From positions 1 to 7,122 of the forward strand of contig JACQFK010000427.1 in the NCBI GenBank assembly GCA_016200125.1: a DNA stretch of 7,122 nt. Direction: 5' to 3'. A program made the translations under genes and the position numbers. Source of the stretch: Planctomycetota bacterium. Lineage in GTDB: Bacteria; Planctomycetota; MHYJ01; JACPRB01. A model generated the notes under the pieces. The model was not told the origin of the DNA. It ran no database searches and was given only the letters and a program-made list of their open reading frames with translations. The stretch's first letter is position 1; every line of letters begins with the position of its first letter. Positions 1-6,197 of the stretch are shown here, piece by piece.

Positions 1-2
1 CG

Positions 3-272
3 GCGCTCGTCGCGCGCGGGACGACCGGGGTGGACGTCTTCCCCAGCCTCCACTGCGCGGTCACGGCCTACCTCCTCGGCTTCGATTTCCGGCACAACCG
101 GCGGCGCTTCTGGATCCTCCTGGCGCCCGGCGTCGGCCTCTGCCTCTCCACGATCTACCTGCGCTACCACTACGCGATCGATGTTGCCGCGGGCTTCGCC
201 CTCTCGGCGCTGGCCCTCGCCCTAGCGCTTCGGAAAGGAGCTCCTCGTGACCTACCTGCTCAGATTTCGTGA
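3..272 (+). CDS. PAP2-family membrane phosphatase/phosphotransferase, C-terminal part (5' end outside window)
   Basis: This is the last 89 codons of a gene that begins before the window; the reading frame is open from base 3 to a TGA at 270-272. Two hallmarks of the PAP2 (type 2 phosphatidic acid phosphatase) superfamily are visible. The first is FPSLHC, with its histidine at bases 51-53, the equivalent of the SGH motif in the SLH form typical of the PAP2_3/inositolphosphotransferase-like branch. The second is YLRYHYAIDVAAG, the R-x-x-x-H-x-x-x-D type motif carrying the catalytic histidine and aspartate. Hydrophobic stretches (FWILLAPGVGLCLSTIY and AAGFALSALALALAL) fit the membrane helices of such enzymes. 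Family members hydrolyse or transfer phosphate groups on lipids or isoprenoid phosphates at the membrane; the substrate here cannot be told. The gene overlaps the next one by 26 bases, so the two are probably translated from one transcript. Confidence 0.88.
   Translation, partial: ALVARGTTGVDVFPSLHCAVTAYLLGFDFRHNRRRFWILLAPGVGLCLSTIYLRYHYAIDVAAGFALSALALALALRKGAPRDLPAQIS
235..240 (+). promoter_or_regulatory. Shine-Dalgarno site for the dikinase-like gene
   Basis: AAGGAG lies six bases before the GTG at 247. It sits inside the coding end of the PAP2 gene and decides the start: no ATG in this frame lies closer to the beginning of the conserved domain, and the protein read from this GTG begins where family members usually begin, about 18 residues before the GGKG motif. 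Its position inside the upstream gene suggests translational coupling. Confidence 0.85.
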
Positions 273-2646
273 CCCGCTGGCCGCCAGCCTCGAGCAGTCC
301 GGCGGCAAAGGGGCGAATCTCGCGTTCCTCACCCAGCGGGGCTTTCCCGTTCCCGAAGGGCTGATCGTGACCACGCAGGCCTTCCGCGAGTACGCCGCAA
401 CCTCCGCGCTTCCCGCCGGTCTTGCCGCGGAGATCCGCGCCGAGATCTCCCCGGGTCGGGCCATGGCCGTCCGTTCTTCCTCGACCTCCGAGGACCAGGC
501 AGGCGCCGCGTTCGCCGGACTGCACGACACCTTCCTCAACGTGACGGGACCCGACGCGATCCTCGAAAAAATCGAGGCCTGCTACCGGTCGCTGTGGAGC
601 GATCGCGCGGCCGCCTACCGGAGCCGCCGGAACCTCGATCCGGGCGCCGCGGCGATGGCGGTCGTGATTCAACCGATGGTCGCTTGCGATGCGGCGGGCG
701 TGGCCTTCAGCATCGATCCCGTCAGCGGCGATCTGGAATCGATCGTCGTCGACGCGAACTTCGGACTGGGCGAATCGGTGGTGAGCGGCGAGACCGAGGT
801 CGACCACTTCGTCCTGGATCGACGGACGCGAACGCTGCGCGAACGCCGCATTGCCCGAAAGTCCCGGAAGGTCGTCGGCCTCGCCGGAGGCGGCACCCAG
901 ACGACGGAGATCGGGCCTGAAGACCGGGACCGGCCCTGCCTGGAGGACGGCATCCTGCTGCGGCTGGCCGATCTGGTCCTCGACGTCGAAAAGGCCTACG
1001 GCTTCCCCCAGGACGTCGAGTGGGGGATTTCAGAGGGCCGGCTGCAGCTGCTCCAGTCGCGCCCGATCACGACGGTGCCGCCCCGCTGGACGCGCGACGA
1101 ATCGGCCGAACGCTTCCCCAACGTGATGACGCCCCTCACGTGGGACTTCCTGGACGACGGGTTCCATCGATCGCTCCACCACTCGTTTCGAATCCTGGGT
1201 TTCCCGCCCTTCGACGGCCGCTGGTTCGGCCTCCACGGGCACTACGTGTACGGGAACCAGAACGCCGTGGAGCTCTACCTGAAGAAGGCCGCCCTCGGCG
1301 TGACGGCGCTGGACCAGCTCCGCGCGGCGATCCCGGGGCTCCGCGAGCGCTACCGCTGGGTGCAGGAGCTGCCGGTCCACTGGACCTGCGAACTCGACCA
1401 CTATCTCCTCCGCATCGGCGAATTGATGGCCGAGCCCCTGGACTCGAAGGACCTGAAGGGTCTCTGGCGCTACATCCGCGCGGTCAGCGAGCGCGGGGCG
1501 GAGTACTTCAAGCCCAACATCGCGATCTCCATCGCCCACTCGGGACTCTGCCGGCTGCTTCATCAGATCCTCCGGCTGGTCGCCGGCGACACCGAGGGAC
1601 CGCAGCTCTTCAACACCCTGCTCGCGACCTGCGAGACGAAGACGGGCGCCATCAACCGGGAGCTCTTCGAGCTCGCCTCCGAGGTCCACGCCTGCCCTCC
1701 GCTCGAGAAGCTCTTCGCCGCGCACGACTCGAAGGCCCTCGTCAGGAAGGGTCTGCTCCGCAAGTTCCCGGCTTTCGATGCCCGCTTCGCCAAGTTCCTG
1801 CGCGATCACGGACACCGCGAGCTGGATTTCGACATGTTCCACCCCACGTGGATCGACGCGCCCTGGACCGTCCTGGACTCCGTCCGGCTCGTCCTCCACA
1901 CCCCCATGGACTGCCCGCCGGCGGAACGGGAGCGGACGCTCAAGATGCGGATGCAGAGCGCCGAGTTCGGGCTCCTCCGGCGGCTCCCCGAGGATCTTCA
2001 CTACTTCGTCACGGAACTGATCCGCCTGGCGCGGGTCTACACGAGCCTGGACGATCTCGAGCACTACCAGACGACCCGCCTGGCGCTCCCGATGCGGAAA
2101 GGCCTCCGGGCCCTGGGCGACCGGCTGGTCGAGAGGAAGGTCCTGGACGATCCGATGGACATCTTCTTCGCCCGCCTCGCCCACCTCGAAGAAACGATCG
2201 AGGCCGACACCCCGAAGGGCTGGAAGGGGCTGACCCTGGCGATCCGGCAGGAGAAGCGGGCCTATGAGAAGGACCGTGCGCGGCGGCCCGACTGGGTGCT
2301 GGGCGCCGCGGAGAAGGAGGACAGCGGCGAGGCTCTCTCCGGACTTCCGGGAAGCCCGGGAGAGGCCGAGGGCTCCGTCTGCATCGTCCTCAGCCCCGAG
2401 GATTTCGCGCGCTTCCCCAAGGGGGCGATCCTGGTCGCCCGGACCACGAATCCGACCTGGACGCCCCTCTTCTACAGCGCCGCGGCGGTCGTGACGGAAA
2501 GCGGCGGGCCGCTCTCCCATGGCGCGGTGACGGCCCGGGAGATGCGGATCCCGGCCGTGATGTCGGTCCCGGGCTCGCTTCGACGGCTGAAGAACGGCGA
2601 CCGCATCCGCGTGGACGGCTCGCGCGGAAAGGTGTTCATGCTTTGA
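247..2646 (+). CDS. PEP-synthase/rifampicin phosphotransferase-like dikinase (ATP-grasp, central domain, C-terminal phosphohistidine domain)
   Basis: Enzymes of this superfamily move a phosphate from ATP through a histidine on a swivelling domain to an acceptor: pyruvate, water or a small molecule such as rifampicin. The ATP-grasp domain fills residues 1-276. It shows GGKGANL (19-25), RSSSTSED (76-83), VIQPMV...GVAFSIDP (140-158), NFGLGESVVSGE (171-182) and VEWG...LLQSRPIT (257-275), all intact. The phosphohistidine domain is at the C-terminus (about 697-799), with GLPGSPGEAEG, NPTWTPLF and ESGGPLSHGAVTARE; the catalytic histidine is H758. The TIM-barrel PEP/pyruvate domain that follows the histidine domain in E. 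coli PpsA is absent. This order, ATP-grasp, about 420-residue central domain, histidine domain, is that of rifampicin phosphotransferases, which are somewhat longer (about 865 residues). The central part (281-696) starts with PNVMTPLTW and presumably holds the acceptor site. I am confident of the superfamily and architecture, but not of the substrate; a true rifampicin kinase role is unproven. The start is the GTG after AAGGAG. Confidence 0.9.
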   Translation: MTYLLRFRDPLAASLEQSGGKGANLAFLTQRGFPVPEGLIVTTQAFREYAATSALPAGLAAEIRAEISPGRAMAVRSSSTSEDQAGAAFAGLHDTFLNVTGPDAILEKIEACYRSLWSDRAAAYRSRRNLDPGAAAMAVVIQPMVACDAAGVAFSIDPVSGDLESIVVDANFGLGESVVSGETEVDHFVLDRRTRTLRERRIARKSRKVVGLAGGGTQTTEIGPEDRDRPCLEDGILLRLADLVLDVEKAYGFPQDVEWGISEGRLQLLQSRPITTVPPRWTRDESAERFPNVMTPLTWDFLDDGFHRSLHHSFRILGFPPFDGRWFGLHGHYVYGNQNAVELYLKKAALGVTALDQLRAAIPGLRERYRWVQELPVHWTCELDHYLLRIGELMAEPLDSKDLKGLWRYIRAVSERGAEYFKPNIAISIAHSGLCRLLHQILRLVAGDTEGPQLFNTLLATCETKTGAINRELFELASEVHACPPLEKLFAAHDSKALVRKGLLRKFPAFDARFAKFLRDHGHRELDFDMFHPTWIDAPWTVLDSVRLVLHTPMDCPPAERERTLKMRMQSAEFGLLRRLPEDLHYFVTELIRLARVYTSLDDLEHYQTTRLALPMRKGLRALGDRLVERKVLDDPMDIFFARLAHLEETIEADTPKGWKGLTLAIRQEKRAYEKDRARRPDWVLGAAEKEDSGEALSGLPGSPGEAEGSVCIVLSPEDFARFPKGAILVARTTNPTWTPLFYSAAAVVTESGGPLSHGAVTAREMRIPAVMSVPGSLRRLKNGDRIRVDGSRGKVFML

Positions 2647-2668
2647 CCGCGCAGGGCGCCGGCGGTCA
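2644..2668. repeat. Inverted repeat joining the two convergent stop codons
   Basis: TGACCGC at 2644-2650 is perfectly complementary to GCGGTCA at 2662-2668, with an 11-base GC-rich loop. Each arm begins with the TGA stop codon of one of the convergent genes, so the hairpin covers the whole 19-base gap between them. It could act as a bidirectional terminator, but neither side has a following T-run, so it is not a standard intrinsic terminator. The symmetry is seen directly; the role is a guess. Confidence 0.4.
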
Positions 2669-5155
2669 GGACGGGAACGGCGGGCGCCGGTTCCAGTCCT
2701 CGCCCGCTTTCACCGCCTCGGTCGCGGTCGCGGGACTCGTGGACTTGACCGGCCCCATCGGGAACAGGGCCGACCACCAGCGCGCCGCGTCGGCCTTCTT
2801 GCCGCCGGCGGTCTCCTCGCCGTCCATGCGCGTGCACTCGAAGGATTTCGTGCCAACCGCCAGGGTCTCCTTCCCGAGCTTCTTCGCCAGGAAGGCGACG
2901 CCCGGAGATTCGGATTTCACCGGAGCGCCCGCGTGCGGCCCGTCGAGGAGGATCCAGACCTTCTCCTGACCCGCCCGCGAGGAGATCTGGTAGACGTCGC
3001 AGTCGCCGAGCTCCAGCATCTCCTGGCCCAGGAGCTGGGTCGACCGGAGATCCGTGCGCTCCCACTTCTCCCACTCGGAGCGGCCGCCGATGCAGGTCTG
3101 GACGCCGAGCATGGAGAAGCCCGCCCCCCGCTCCCGGATGCCCATGTCCATGTAGGACTCGTCCTTCCCGGCGACCGTCTTGACCCGGAACCAGGTCCCG
3201 ACCTTCTGCTCGCGCCAGGGGTCGGCCAGGAGACCCGGCACGCGGGCGCGAAGCTCCACGCGCGCCTGGTCCCGCGCCGCGCGCTCCGCCGGGCTCAGCA
3301 GGGCGTCCGCCTTCTCCCGCGCGGCCCGTTCCGCTTCGGCCTTCTCCCGGACGATGCGCTCCGCTTCCGCCTTCGCCTTCGCGATCCGGTCGGCCTCCGC
3401 CTTCTCCTTCGCAATCCGCTCGGCCTCCGCCTTCTCGCGGGCCAGCCGCTCGGCTTCCGCCTTCTCCTTCGCGATCCGCTCGGCCTCCGCCTTCTCGCGG
3501 GCCAGCCGCTCGGCTTCCGCCTTCTCCTTCGCGATCCGCTCGGCTTCGGCCTTCTCGCGCGCGATCCGCTCCGCCTCGGCCTTCTCGCGGGCGATGCGTT
3601 CCGCTTCCGCTTTCGCCTTCGCGGCCTTCTCGGCCTCCGCCTTCTCGCGAGCGATCCGTTCCGCTTCCGCCTTCTCCTTCGCGGCCTTCTCGGCCTCCGC
3701 CTTCTCGCGGGCGATGCGTTCCGCCTCCGCCTTCGCCTTGGCGGCCTTCTCGGCTTCGGCCTTCTCACGAGCGACCCGTTCCGCCTCGGCCTTCTCCCGG
3801 GCGAGCTTCTCGGCTTCCGCCTTTTCGCGGGCCAGCCGCTCGGCTTCCGCCTTCTCCCGGGCCGCCTTTTCGGCCTCCGCCTTCTCCCGAGCGACGCGTT
3901 CCGCCTCGGCCTTCCCGCGGGCGACCCGCTCGGCCTCCGCGCGCCGCGCGGCCTCCTCCTTCGCCCGGGCCGACTTCTCGGCTTCGGCCTTCTCCTGCGC
4001 CGCCCGTTCCGCCTCGGCTTTCTCACGGGCGAGCCTTTCGGCCTCCTCCCGCTGGCGGGCGAGCCGCTCCTCCTCCGCCTTCTGGCGCGCCGCCTTCTCG
4101 GCCTCCGCCTTCTCGCGCGCGATCCGATCGGCTTCCGCCTTCTCGCGCGCGTTCTGCTCCGCCTCGGCTTTCACCCGGGCCCGCTGTTCCGCCTGCTCGC
4201 GCGCCCTCCGCTGGGTCCCGGCCTCCGCCTCCTCGAGGGCCTTCTTCTCCGCAGCCGCCTGCTGCTTGTACTCCTCCAGCTCGCGCGCGGACCGTTCGGC
4301 CTCCGCCCGCTCCCGGGCGGCGACCGCCTCTTCCGCCTTCAAGCGGGCCTGCTTGGCTTCCTCGAGGGCGCGCAGGGCCTCCGCCGCCTTGGCCTCGATG
4401 GCGGCGATCCGCTCGGCGTCGGCCTTCTCCTTCGCCAGCGTCTCCGGGTCCACCGGGTTGGCCGCCCTTCGTTCGGCGTCCGCCTTTTCCTGCGCGAGCC
4501 GCTCCTCTTCGGCCTTCGCGCGCGCCAGCCGCGCCGCGTCGTCCTTCTCCTTGGTCCGCCGCTCCGTGATGGAGCGCTCCCGGGCCTTCCGCTGCGTCTC
4601 GAGCCTTTCCTGGAGCTTTCTTTCGATCTCGTCCATGTCGGCGGGCGGCGGGGGCTTCGGGGGCGACGGGGGCGGCGCTTCGACCGGCCCCTCGGCCAGG
4701 GCCGCCTGGTAGCTTTCCACCATCCGGCCCATCGTGCGGAGGAGCCGCATGGCCTCGTCGCGGGAGCCGGCGGGGTTCTTGAACCAGCGGACCACGGAAT
4801 CACGGGCCGGCGGCGTGGACATGATGAAGACGAGCGCCAGGTCGAGCGCCTTCGCGTCGGCCAGGAGCGGGAGGGACGCTGGGAGCACCTGGCGGAGGTA
4901 CTCGACCAGCGGACCGGTGTCGCGGCGGACCTCGTTCAGCCGGTTTTGAAGCGCGGCGCCCGCCGTCCCCTTGCCCTTGAGGCTCGCCATCCGCTCCAGC
5001 TCGCGGGTCAGGACCGCGCCGTCCGCCTGCGCCAGGGTGTAGGCCTCCCAGAGCTCGACGGACTCCCCCGCCGCTCCCATCTCCCCGCAGGCGCGCCTGG
5101 CCAGCTGGAGATCCTGGAGCACGCGCGGAACCACCGGAATGCCGCCCGAAGCCAT
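2666..5155 (-). CDS. Long decad-repeat helical protein with beta-rich C-terminal domain; function unknown
   Basis: This 829-residue protein is not assignable to a characterised family. Residues 1-155 are predicted mostly helical and carry no signal peptide; the most hydrophobic stretch, around 103-112, is too short for a clear membrane anchor. A Pro-rich hinge (161-171) follows. Residues 172-320 are irregular charged helix. Residues 321-616 form about 29 decads of pattern EAE[RK][ILVA]A[RK][EA]KA, with a break in register at 401-406. Residues 641-829 look like a beta-rich globular domain beginning VGTWFRVKT and ending with GPVKSTSP...; this half resembles uncharacterised C-terminal domains seen in Planctomycetota (impression only). 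Automatic pipelines often call such proteins TolA, but TolA has an N-terminal membrane helix and a different C-terminal domain, and the match rests on composition. The start is the ATG after GAGGG. The gene lies 39 bases after the methyltransferase gene and converges on the dikinase gene. A cytoplasmic spacer or scaffold role is inference. Confidence 0.8.
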   Translation of the reverse strand: MASGGIPVVPRVLQDLQLARRACGEMGAAGESVELWEAYTLAQADGAVLTRELERMASLKGKGTAGAALQNRLNEVRRDTGPLVEYLRQVLPASLPLLADAKALDLALVFIMSTPPARDSVVRWFKNPAGSRDEAMRLLRTMGRMVESYQAALAEGPVEAPPPSPPKPPPPADMDEIERKLQERLETQRKARERSITERRTKEKDDAARLARAKAEEERLAQEKADAERRAANPVDPETLAKEKADAERIAAIEAKAAEALRALEEAKQARLKAEEAVAARERAEAERSARELEEYKQQAAAEKKALEEAEAGTQRRAREQAEQRARVKAEAEQNAREKAEADRIAREKAEAEKAARQKAEEERLARQREEAERLAREKAEAERAAQEKAEAEKSARAKEEAARRAEAERVARGKAEAERVAREKAEAEKAAREKAEAERLAREKAEAEKLAREKAEAERVAREKAEAEKAAKAKAEAERIAREKAEAEKAAKEKAEAERIAREKAEAEKAAKAKAEAERIAREKAEAERIAREKAEAERIAKEKAEAERLAREKAEAERIAKEKAEAERLAREKAEAERIAKEKAEADRIAKAKAEAERIVREKAEAERAAREKADALLSPAERAARDQARVELRARVPGLLADPWREQKVGTWFRVKTVAGKDESYMDMGIRERGAGFSMLGVQTCIGGRSEWEKWERTDLRSTQLLGQEMLELGDCDVYQISSRAGQEKVWILLDGPHAGAPVKSESPGVAFLAKKLGKETLAVGTKSFECTRMDGEETAGGKKADAARWWSALFPMGPVKSTSPATATEAVKAGEDWNRRPPFPS
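3308..4195 (-). repeat. In-frame 30-bp (10-codon) tandem repeat array
   Basis: About 29 units of 30 bp encode residues 321-616 of the helical protein. Eight units (321-400) and twenty-one units (407-616) are each in perfect 10-residue register, separated by a 6-residue irregular insert (EAARRA). Variation is mostly limited to position 5 of the unit (I, L, V, A or S), to Lys/Arg swaps at positions 4 and 7, and to Glu/Ala at position 8. Synonymous codons differ between most units, which suggests that most of the array is old and kept by selection on the protein. Because the period is a multiple of three and the DNA is GC-rich, several other frames stay open across it. Confidence 0.93.
3414..3544 (-). 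repeat. Exact 60-bp tandem duplication inside the decad array
   Basis: Bases 3421-3480 and 3481-3540 are identical, and the match at a 60-base offset extends a little on both sides, so 3414-3544 is perfectly periodic over about 2.2 copies. Each 60-bp unit encodes a pair of decads, one ending the ERLAR type and one the ERIAK type. Exact identity, including synonymous sites, stands out from the diverged units around it and indicates a recent duplication or conversion, or an assembly collapse or expansion. Confidence 0.92.
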
Positions 5156-5162
5156 CTCTTGT

Positions 5163-5167
5163 CCCTC
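5163..5167 (-). promoter_or_regulatory. Shine-Dalgarno site for the decad-repeat gene
   Basis: Read on the minus strand, GAGGG lies seven bases before the ATG at 5155. It supports that ATG as the start. There is no in-frame start with a better site nearby. Confidence 0.7.
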
Positions 5168-5183
5168 TCAGTCGGGAAGGTCC

Positions 5184-5189
5184 ATTATA
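5184..5189 (-). promoter_or_regulatory. Candidate -10 box (TATAAT) upstream of the decad-repeat gene
   Basis: The minus strand reads TATAAT, a perfect sigma-70-type -10, between the methyltransferase stop codon and the start of the decad-repeat gene. A transcript from it would begin near 5177 and have a leader of about 22 bases that contains the GAGGG site. No good -35 box is found at 16-19 bases; TTGAAA occurs at 5216-5221 but is 26 bases away, too far. In such GC-rich DNA a perfect match is notable, but it stands alone. Confidence 0.4.
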
Positions 5190-5194
5190 CGGAG

Positions 5195-6190
5195 CTAACG
5201 GCGGCGCGCCTTGATTTTCAAATAAGGCGGCAGGAGCCAGGCGCGCTGCCCCGGGGATCCGGCGGGCGCGAGCGCATCGCCCCGCGGCGGCTCCGCGACG
5301 TCCTCGATCACGAAGCCAGCCCGGCAGAGCCCGCCCAGCAGCGCATCCAGCGTGTGCAGATACTCCACGGTCCCCGCTTCGCCCGGGGGCACGACGCCGC
5401 CTTCCTGGGCAGGATGGGCGATCCGAAGGTCCTCGGCCGCCTGAAGGCTTGCGGGCTGCTTGTGCTGGACGACGTAAAGCCCTCCCGGCCGCAGCACCCT
5501 CGCCACCTCCGCGTAGACCCGCTCGACATCCGGCACGTAGCAGGCGCTGACCGGCTGCACGACGATATCGAAGACGGCGGCGGGCAGTTCCTTCAGATCG
5601 TCGATCGAGGCGCAGACGGCCTTGAGGTCGAGCATCCGCTCCGCCGCCTCGCGGCGGTCGTGGTCGAGCTGCCGCTCGCTGAAATCCACGACGGTCACTT
5701 TCGCGCCGGCCTGGGCGAAAAGCGGTCCCTGCCGCCCGCCCCCGGCGCCGAGACAGAGCACGGATTTCCCCCGCAGTCCCTCCGCGCGGATCCATTCGTC
5801 GAGCGCGGACGCGGGATCGCCCAGCGGCTCGGACGATCCCGCGAAGCGGGGATCTCCGGCCAGCCGGTCCCAGGCCTCCCGGTTCGCGGGAGCGGCGCCC
5901 GGCTCGGGGCGCGCCCAGGCCTCGAGACGGCGACCGATCGCGGCGAGCGACGCCGCGGAGGGATCCGTCAGCTTGCGTCGGACGGCGTCGACGGGACTGA
6001 CGAGGACGCCGCCGATCCGCAGCCTCGGCGCCGCGGGATCGAGGCGCTGGGATTCCGCATGGAGCACGCGGTCCGCCCCCGCGACGTTGTCGAGGCCGAT
6101 CTCGATGCCGTGCTCCTGCCGCGCGTGAAGCTCCGCGGCCCCGGCCAGGTCCTCCAACTGCTTGAGCGGATCACTCACGTTGCGCATCAT
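5195..6190 (-). CDS. Class I SAM-dependent methyltransferase with N-terminal extension
   Basis: This 331-residue protein has a Rossmann-fold methyltransferase core at about 130-331. Motif I is VLCLGAGGGRQGPLFA (144-159), the glycine-rich SAM loop. VTVVDFSERQLDHDR (165-179) ends strand 2, with D169 as the likely ribose-binding acid. FDIVVQPVSACYVPD (207-221) is the motif IV region, and VARVLRPGGLYVVQ (229-242) is the typical post-motif. The C-terminus LLPPYLKIKARR is typical of a group of small-molecule-type methyltransferases whose motif I reads VLCLAxGGGQQ. The acceptor substrate is unknown. Residues 1 to about 100 are not part of that core and I do not recognise them. I chose the ATG at 6190 because AGGGA sits seven bases upstream; the frame stays open further to 6490, but that part is antisense to the signal peptide and first blades of the divergent gene and is not expected to be coding. 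A second ATG at 6187 and a GTG at 6178 are alternatives. Confidence 0.88.
   Translation of the reverse strand: MMRNVSDPLKQLEDLAGAAELHARQEHGIEIGLDNVAGADRVLHAESQRLDPAAPRLRIGGVLVSPVDAVRRKLTDPSAASLAAIGRRLEAWARPEPGAAPANREAWDRLAGDPRFAGSSEPLGDPASALDEWIRAEGLRGKSVLCLGAGGGRQGPLFAQAGAKVTVVDFSERQLDHDRREAAERMLDLKAVCASIDDLKELPAAVFDIVVQPVSACYVPDVERVYAEVARVLRPGGLYVVQHKQPASLQAAEDLRIAHPAQEGGVVPPGEAGTVEYLHTLDALLGGLCRAGFVIEDVAEPPRGDALAPAGSPGQRAWLLPPYLKIKARRR
6162..6190 (+). promoter_or_regulatory. Weak candidate promoter for the PQQ-propeller gene
   Basis: TTGAGC (6162-6167), a 17-base spacer and CATCAT (6185-6190) match four of six bases in each sigma-70 box, and would give a leader of about 22 bases before the ATG at 6219. 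The gap to the divergent gene is only 28 bases, so any promoter for this gene must lie within the first codons of the methyltransferase gene. The match is weak and may be chance. Confidence 0.2.
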
Positions 6191-6194
6191 ATCA
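6186..6194 (-). promoter_or_regulatory. Candidate extended -10 (TGA-TATGAT) overlapping the methyltransferase start
   Basis: The minus strand reads TGATATGAT, a TGn extended -10 followed by a hexamer one mismatch from TATAAT. If used, transcription would start near 6178-6179, right at an in-frame GTG, giving a leaderless message for a protein four residues shorter. This competes with the AGGGA/ATG reading of the same bases. No -35 box is needed for an extended -10 and none is seen. Confidence 0.22.
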
Positions 6195-6197
6195 CAG

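Noticed and set aside
1020..2267. Plus-strand frame of 415 codons rich in Arg, Pro and Ala inside the dikinase-like gene
   Set aside because: It is a +1 shadow of the real frame with typical shadow composition and no recognisable domain.
1030..2520. Minus-strand frame of 496 codons antisense to the dikinase-like gene
   Set aside because: The plus strand encodes conserved ATP-grasp and phosphohistidine motifs throughout; this frame shows no domain and is a GC-rich shadow.
3295..4026. Arg/Pro-rich minus-strand frame of 243 codons within the repeat region
   Set aside because: It is an out-of-frame reading of the same decad codons, low in complexity and without any start signal.
3301..4200. Regular repeat pattern considered as a CRISPR or satellite array
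   Set aside because: Repeats are contiguous without unique spacers, in frame with a long gene, and differ mostly at silent or conservative positions, so this is a protein repeat.
3180..4712. Long plus-strand frame of 510 codons, rich in SASAFSRA repeats
   Set aside because: It is the antisense shadow of the decad array. A 30-bp period in GC-rich DNA keeps other frames open; the composition is unnatural and there is no ribosome site or family match.
2666..5155. Annotation of the decad-repeat protein as TolA
   Set aside because: The resemblance is compositional only; there is no N-terminal membrane helix, no recognisable TolA C-terminal domain, and no tol or pal neighbour.
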